Below, one piece after another: positions 23,537-26,968 of a stretch of 26,968 nt of DNA. The DNA lies in assembly GCA_003485325.1 (NCBI GenBank), contig DMZI01000026.1, forward strand, positions 1 through 26,968, written 5' to 3'. The stretch's first letter is position 1, and the number at the start of each line of letters is the position of its first letter. This DNA comes from Desulfotomaculum sp. (GTDB lineage Bacteria > Bacillota > Desulfotomaculia > Desulfotomaculales > Nap2-2B). Under the pieces are notes generated by a model. The model saw nothing but the letters and a program-made list of their open reading frames with translations, was not told where the DNA came from and searched no databases. The position numbers were made by a program, and so were the translations under genes.

Positions 23537-25027
23537 TTAGAACGGCCTGGCCGTTTTTACGGATGATGTGTTGTCTTCCGTGATCGGCCTGATCTTTGAT
23601 ACAGAGATGAGTTTCAGGTTGGTCTGCCACCACCAACGGATATCCTTATTCATAACTGACTGTTTTAAAATCTTTAAGTGCTCCTGTTTTTCCGCGGAGG
23701 ACATTTCCAGCGCCTTTTTGATTTTGACCGCAAGTTGTTCGTAATCGTAAGGGTTGACCAGCAGGGCGCCTTCTAATTGTTCCGCTGCTCCGGCATAAGT
23801 GCTTAGTAAGAGCACACCGTTGCCGTCGTTACGGGATGCCACGAATTCTTTCGCTACAAGGTTAAGTCCGTCACGTACGGGAGTAACCAGCATTACATCT
23901 GCGGCCAGATAATGGGCTACAAGTTCCTTTTCATCCAGGGAACAGTTCAGATACCTGACCGGGACAGCCCCGTAACCCTGGTCATAAAGGCCGTTAATTT
24001 CACCGACAACCTGCGCAATTTTTTGTCTGTAAAGATCGTAGGTATCTGCGCCACTTCTGGTCGGCACACCTATCTGAAGCAGGCTTACCTTGCTCCGGTA
24101 TCTGGGATATTTTTTCAAAAATTCTCCCAGAGCCCTGATCTTTTCAGGAATGCCCTTTGTGTAATCAAGCCTGTCAATCCCAAGCAGCAGATATTCCGAA
24201 CCTATGGCGCTCCGAATCTGGCTTGCCCGCTGCCTTACCAGCGGATCAGCCGCCAGTTGTTCAAAGCGGCGCCAGTCAATGCCGACAGGAAGATCCCTGA
24301 CCATTATTCTCCTGTCGCTCAGCCTTATAGTTCCCTTCTCCTGATTTATTTTAGCAGGGAAATAATGATCTACACAGGCTAAGAAATTGTTTACATAAGA
24401 TCGCGTATGAAAGGCTACAAGATCACTTCCAAGCAAACCCTGCAGCAGTTGCTTACCCCAGGGCAGAAGCATGAAAACCTCCAACGGAGGGAAAGGAATA
24501 TGCCAGAAGAAGGCTGCTCTTGCCAGGGGATAATAGCGTCTTAACAGCTTGGGTACCAGCATAAGGTGATAATCCTGTACCCAAAAAAGATCGCTTTCTT
24601 GTGTTACGCGGGCTGTTATCTGGGCGAACCTGTAATTGACCCTGCGGTAGGCGTGCCAGAATTCTCTTTCAAAAACACACTTATCAATCATCTGATGGGC
24701 GAGCGGCCAAAGAGTACTGTTGGAGAAACCATGGTAATAGGCATTATAATCCTTTTCATTCAAGATGATTTCCTGAACATTGTACTGGGGTTGGTCGGTT
24801 GGAATTGCCGCCAGGATACCCTGGCTTTTCCGGTTATTGTCAAGCCTTCCGCACCAGGATATCCAAATTCCCTTGTTGCAGGTCAAAACGGGTTCAACTG
24901 CCGATACCAGCCCGCTTACGGAACGTGTAGTCTTCAGCTTGCCATTTTCCTCCACGAACGTGTAAGCACCTCTGTTAGAAATTACTGCCAGGTTATCCAT
25001 AGGAATGTTATTAAGGGACATTTGCAT
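23537..25027 (-). CDS. otsA: Alpha,alpha-trehalose-phosphate synthase (UDP-glucose or related donor)
   Basis: This 496-residue GT20 glycosyltransferase should make trehalose-6-phosphate from a nucleotide-glucose and glucose-6-phosphate. It has the N-terminal loop NRGAY...RSVSGLVSAVEP, WVQDYHLMLVP, FFWHIPFPP, the donor-binding GIDRLDYTKGIPEKIRAL, and DGLNLVAKEFVASR. Length fits stand-alone OtsA without a phosphatase domain, and no otsB is in the window. I chose the ATG at 25027 with AGGAGG about 8 bases upstream; a GTG at 25036 lies too close to that site. It is a single-gene unit with its own terminator, probably for osmotic or general stress protection. Confidence 0.93.
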   Translation of the reverse strand: MQMSLNNIPMDNLAVISNRGAYTFVEENGKLKTTRSVSGLVSAVEPVLTCNKGIWISWCGRLDNNRKSQGILAAIPTDQPQYNVQEIILNEKDYNAYYHGFSNSTLWPLAHQMIDKCVFEREFWHAYRRVNYRFAQITARVTQESDLFWVQDYHLMLVPKLLRRYYPLARAAFFWHIPFPPLEVFMLLPWGKQLLQGLLGSDLVAFHTRSYVNNFLACVDHYFPAKINQEKGTIRLSDRRIMVRDLPVGIDWRRFEQLAADPLVRQRASQIRSAIGSEYLLLGIDRLDYTKGIPEKIRALGEFLKKYPRYRSKVSLLQIGVPTRSGADTYDLYRQKIAQVVGEINGLYDQGYGAVPVRYLNCSLDEKELVAHYLAADVMLVTPVRDGLNLVAKEFVASRNDGNGVLLLSTYAGAAEQLEGALLVNPYDYEQLAVKIKKALEMSSAEKQEHLKILKQSVMNKDIRWWWQTNLKLISVSKIRPITEDNTSSVKTARPF

Positions 25028-25281
25028 TTTTTCCACCTCCTAAATACTTTTAAGATAGCATCCCTTCAATACAGACATCCTGTCATTAAGTTGTGAGTTG
25101 TTGGATTCGGGCCGGAACACCCTACAATTTATTCAGAACCTCTTCTTTGGATGATATAAAACAAGGAAGTACCTTATGAAAGATTAATTTATTATAATAT
25201 ATTAACCAATGTTTGTCAACTCTTAAATATTCGGAAATTGCAGATTAAATTAAATAATAATATAATTTATATTTTCTTGTT

Positions 25282-25311
25282 TTGATATCTTCTTATAAAA
25301 TAAAATATAAA
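25282..25311 (+). promoter_or_regulatory. Probable promoter of the trpB2 gene
   Basis: TTGATA (25282-25287) and TATAAA (25306-25311) are separated by 18 bases in a very AT-rich stretch, 46 bases before the ATG. The gene-free stretch 25028-25357 otherwise holds AT-rich sequence and the divergent otsA upstream region. I see no T-box or tryptophan leader hairpins. Confidence 0.55.
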
Positions 25312-25357
25312 CCGAGCTGATAACTATTATTAATTGAAAAGAGGGGAGTTTTTAAAA

Positions 25358-26719
25358 ATGGAAGAAGTGAGAGTATTACTTTCCGAGAACGAGATCCCGA
25401 CCCACTGGTATAATATCATGGCGGATATGCCCAATTTGCCGAAACCCCCGCTTCACCCGGGGACAGGCCAACCCGTATCACCTGATGATTTAAAGCCGAT
25501 CTTTCCGATGGGCCTGATTATGCAGGAAGCGTCATTAGATAGGTGGATTGAAATCCCAGATGAGGTGAGGGAATTATACCGTTTGTGGCGTCCTTCCCCG
25601 TTGCACAGAGCCAGGTACCTTGAAAAAGCGCTGGATACGCCTGCACGCATTTTCTACAAGTATGAAGGGGTAAGTCCGGCGGGCAGTCATAAGCTGAATA
25701 CTGCGCTTGCCCAGGCCTATTATAATAAGAAGGAAGGCATCAAGCGCCTGGCCACCGAGACAGGCGCCGGCCAGTGGGGGACCGCTTTATCCCAGGCCTG
25801 CAACTTTTTTGGCCTTGAGTGCATCGTTTATATGGTAAAAGTCAGCTACCAGCAAAAACCTTACCGGCGCTCAATTATGGAAATTTTCGGGGGGAGCGTA
25901 TACGCGAGCCCAAGTGAACGTACAAAGACCGGCCGCAGGGTTCTTGCCGAAAATCCTGCCACACCGGGCAGTTTAGGCCTTGCCATCAGTGAAGCTGTTG
26001 AAGAAGCTGCCGAACGTGAAGATACCAATTATTCATTGGGCAGCGTTTTGAACCATGTTCTGCTGCACCAGACGGTGATTGGCCTGGAAGCCAAAGCACA
26101 GATGGCTAAAACCGGTTATTACCCGGACATAGTAATCGGGTGTGTCGGCGGAGGAAGCAATTTCGGAGGTTTTGCATTCCCCTTTGCTTACGACAAAATA
26201 ACCAAGGGTGCAAAAGTACGCATGGTGGCTGTTGAGCCTACTGCCTGCCCGACACTTACGCGCGGACTGCACACCTACGATTTCGGCGATGTTGCAGGTT
26301 TTACTCCGCTTCTTTACATGTACACCCTGGGGTCTGGCTTTATACCGCCGGGAATTCATGCAGGGGGCTTGAGGTATCACGGGGATTCGCCGCTGCTTTC
26401 CCAGTTGGTTGCGGATAAGATAGTCGAAGCCCGTGCTCTTGATCAAACTTCGATTTTCAAAGGAGCAATCCAGTTTGCCCGGTGCGAAGGCATAATACCC
26501 GCTCCCGAATCCGCCCACGCAATTCAACAGGCCATTGTAGAAGCAATCGAGGCAAGGGAAGCAGGGGAGGCGAGGACTATCCTGTTTAACCTGAGCGGGC
26601 ACGGTCACCTTGATCTTGCCGCCTATGACAATTACCTGTCCGGAAATCTGATTGACTATCCGCTTCCGGAGGAAGATTTAAAAGGAGCTTTAAGCAATTT
26701 GCCAAAGGCTCCTGTATAA
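25358..26719 (+). CDS. trpB2: Tryptophan synthase beta chain, TrpB2 type
   Basis: This 453-residue PLP enzyme condenses indole with serine (or a related beta-replacement). The PLP lysine lies in SPAGSHKLNTALAQ, the phosphate-binding loop is CVGGGSNFGGFAFPF, and TETGAGQWGTALS is the family motif. The long N-terminal extension (NLPKPPLHPGTGQPVSPDDL) and length above 430 mark the TrpB2 subfamily rather than the about 395-residue TrpB1 that pairs with TrpA. The ATG at 25358 has GGGGAG 9 bases upstream. No trpA or other trp gene is adjacent, which suggests indole salvage or a TrpA-independent role. The hairpin-like TGCCGCTAAAGCGGCA at 26727-26742 follows the gene but lacks a T run. Confidence 0.95.
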   Translation: MEEVRVLLSENEIPTHWYNIMADMPNLPKPPLHPGTGQPVSPDDLKPIFPMGLIMQEASLDRWIEIPDEVRELYRLWRPSPLHRARYLEKALDTPARIFYKYEGVSPAGSHKLNTALAQAYYNKKEGIKRLATETGAGQWGTALSQACNFFGLECIVYMVKVSYQQKPYRRSIMEIFGGSVYASPSERTKTGRRVLAENPATPGSLGLAISEAVEEAAEREDTNYSLGSVLNHVLLHQTVIGLEAKAQMAKTGYYPDIVIGCVGGGSNFGGFAFPFAYDKITKGAKVRMVAVEPTACPTLTRGLHTYDFGDVAGFTPLLYMYTLGSGFIPPGIHAGGLRYHGDSPLLSQLVADKIVEARALDQTSIFKGAIQFARCEGIIPAPESAHAIQQAIVEAIEAREAGEARTILFNLSGHGHLDLAAYDNYLSGNLIDYPLPEEDLKGALSNLPKAPV

Positions 26720-26720
26720 A

Positions 26721-26968
26721 AATCCATGCCGCTAAAGCGGCACCATCAGAATGATGAAAAAGTAAGCATTCAGTAAAACCGTCCAAAGGGCACGGTGTTG
26801 TCAACAGCGAACGAATTGCGAAGCTCCGGTAACAGCAGCCGGCGAAGCGAGGGTAACCGGACAGCGGTGCGAAACCAGCGGCACACTGGTAGTTTCTTGA
26901 AAAGGCTAAATGAGATCAGAAGTATAATGGAAGCTATATTTTTAAAATTTGCCATGCCGCCTTTGCAG
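26721..26968. repeat. Repeat family R2, inverted copy at the right edge
   Basis: 26762-26968 is the reverse complement of 291-498 with high similarity. Shared blocks include AACAGCAGCCGGCGAAGCGA and, at the very end, ATGCCGCCTTTGCAG. 26721-26745 also resembles the reverse of 160-184 in R1 copy A. Open frames through it are not credible genes. It continues past the window edge. Confidence 0.75.

Noticed and set aside
25028..25357. T-box or tryptophan riboswitch-like leader for trpB2
   Set aside because: No T-box AGGGTGG-type block, no clear terminator/antiterminator pair; the stretch is simply AT-rich with a promoter.
26770..26955. 61-codon minus-strand frame in the right-hand repeat
   Set aside because: It is the translation of repeat R2. 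The left copy of the same repeat does not keep an equivalent clean frame, so it is not a gene.

Overview
The window reads like an anaerobic, hydrogen- and electron-bifurcation-oriented Firmicute, most like the Pelotomaculum / Desulfotomaculum (Peptococcaceae) group. This is inferred from gene content, strong GGAGG-type ribosome sites, frequent TTG/GTG starts and mid-range GC; I could not run a search. There is no rRNA, tRNA, CRISPR array or transposase gene.

Layout. (1) 1-880 is gene-free and built of two intergenic repeat families: R1 at 1-190, 795-895, 2390-2640 and a fragment at 16214-16260; R2 as a ~550 bp quasi-palindrome at 217-765, with an inverted copy of one arm at 26762-26968. (2) 880-10650, minus strand, is a [FeFe]-hydrogenase locus. 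In transcription order it holds a 109-residue stand-alone NuoF-type Fe-S protein, a first HydA, a NuoE-like HydC, a 1015-residue HydB in which a NuoF module is fused to a GltD-like FAD/NAD(P)H module, a second HydA, a TM1266-type hydrogenase-system regulator and aspartate ammonia-lyase. Two strong terminators flank the regulator gene. (3) 11109-15790, plus strand, is hypFCDE, which builds the Fe(CN)2CO group of [NiFe]-hydrogenases; no [NiFe] subunit, hypA or hypB is in view. (4) 15866-16087 is a small Nfu-type Fe-S scaffold. (5) 16366-23152, minus strand, is a seven-gene operon hdrC-hdrB-hdrA-mvhD/flxD-flxC-flxB-flxA. It encodes a soluble heterodisulfide-reductase-like, flavin-based bifurcating complex fed by an NAD(P)H-oxidising Flx module. 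The MvhD/FlxD gene has an in-frame TGA in the motif G-U-HPGDCHY, followed by a hairpin, and almost certainly encodes selenocysteine. (6) 23537-25027 is otsA (minus) and 25358-26719 is a TrpB2-type tryptophan synthase beta chain (plus).

How it fits together. The hydrogenase complex and the Hdr-Flx complex are both soluble flavin/Fe-S machines that exchange electrons among NAD(P)H, ferredoxin and either H2 or a disulfide/thiol acceptor. They could balance NADH, NADPH and ferredoxin pools in a syntrophic or sulfate-reducing lifestyle. Both upstream regions carry the same 12-mer with a TGTATACA palindromic core, so they may share a regulator. Nfu and HypFCDE supply metallocofactors. The HydB-GltD fusion, the two HydA genes, the mini-NuoF and the Sec-containing MvhD are the most interesting points.
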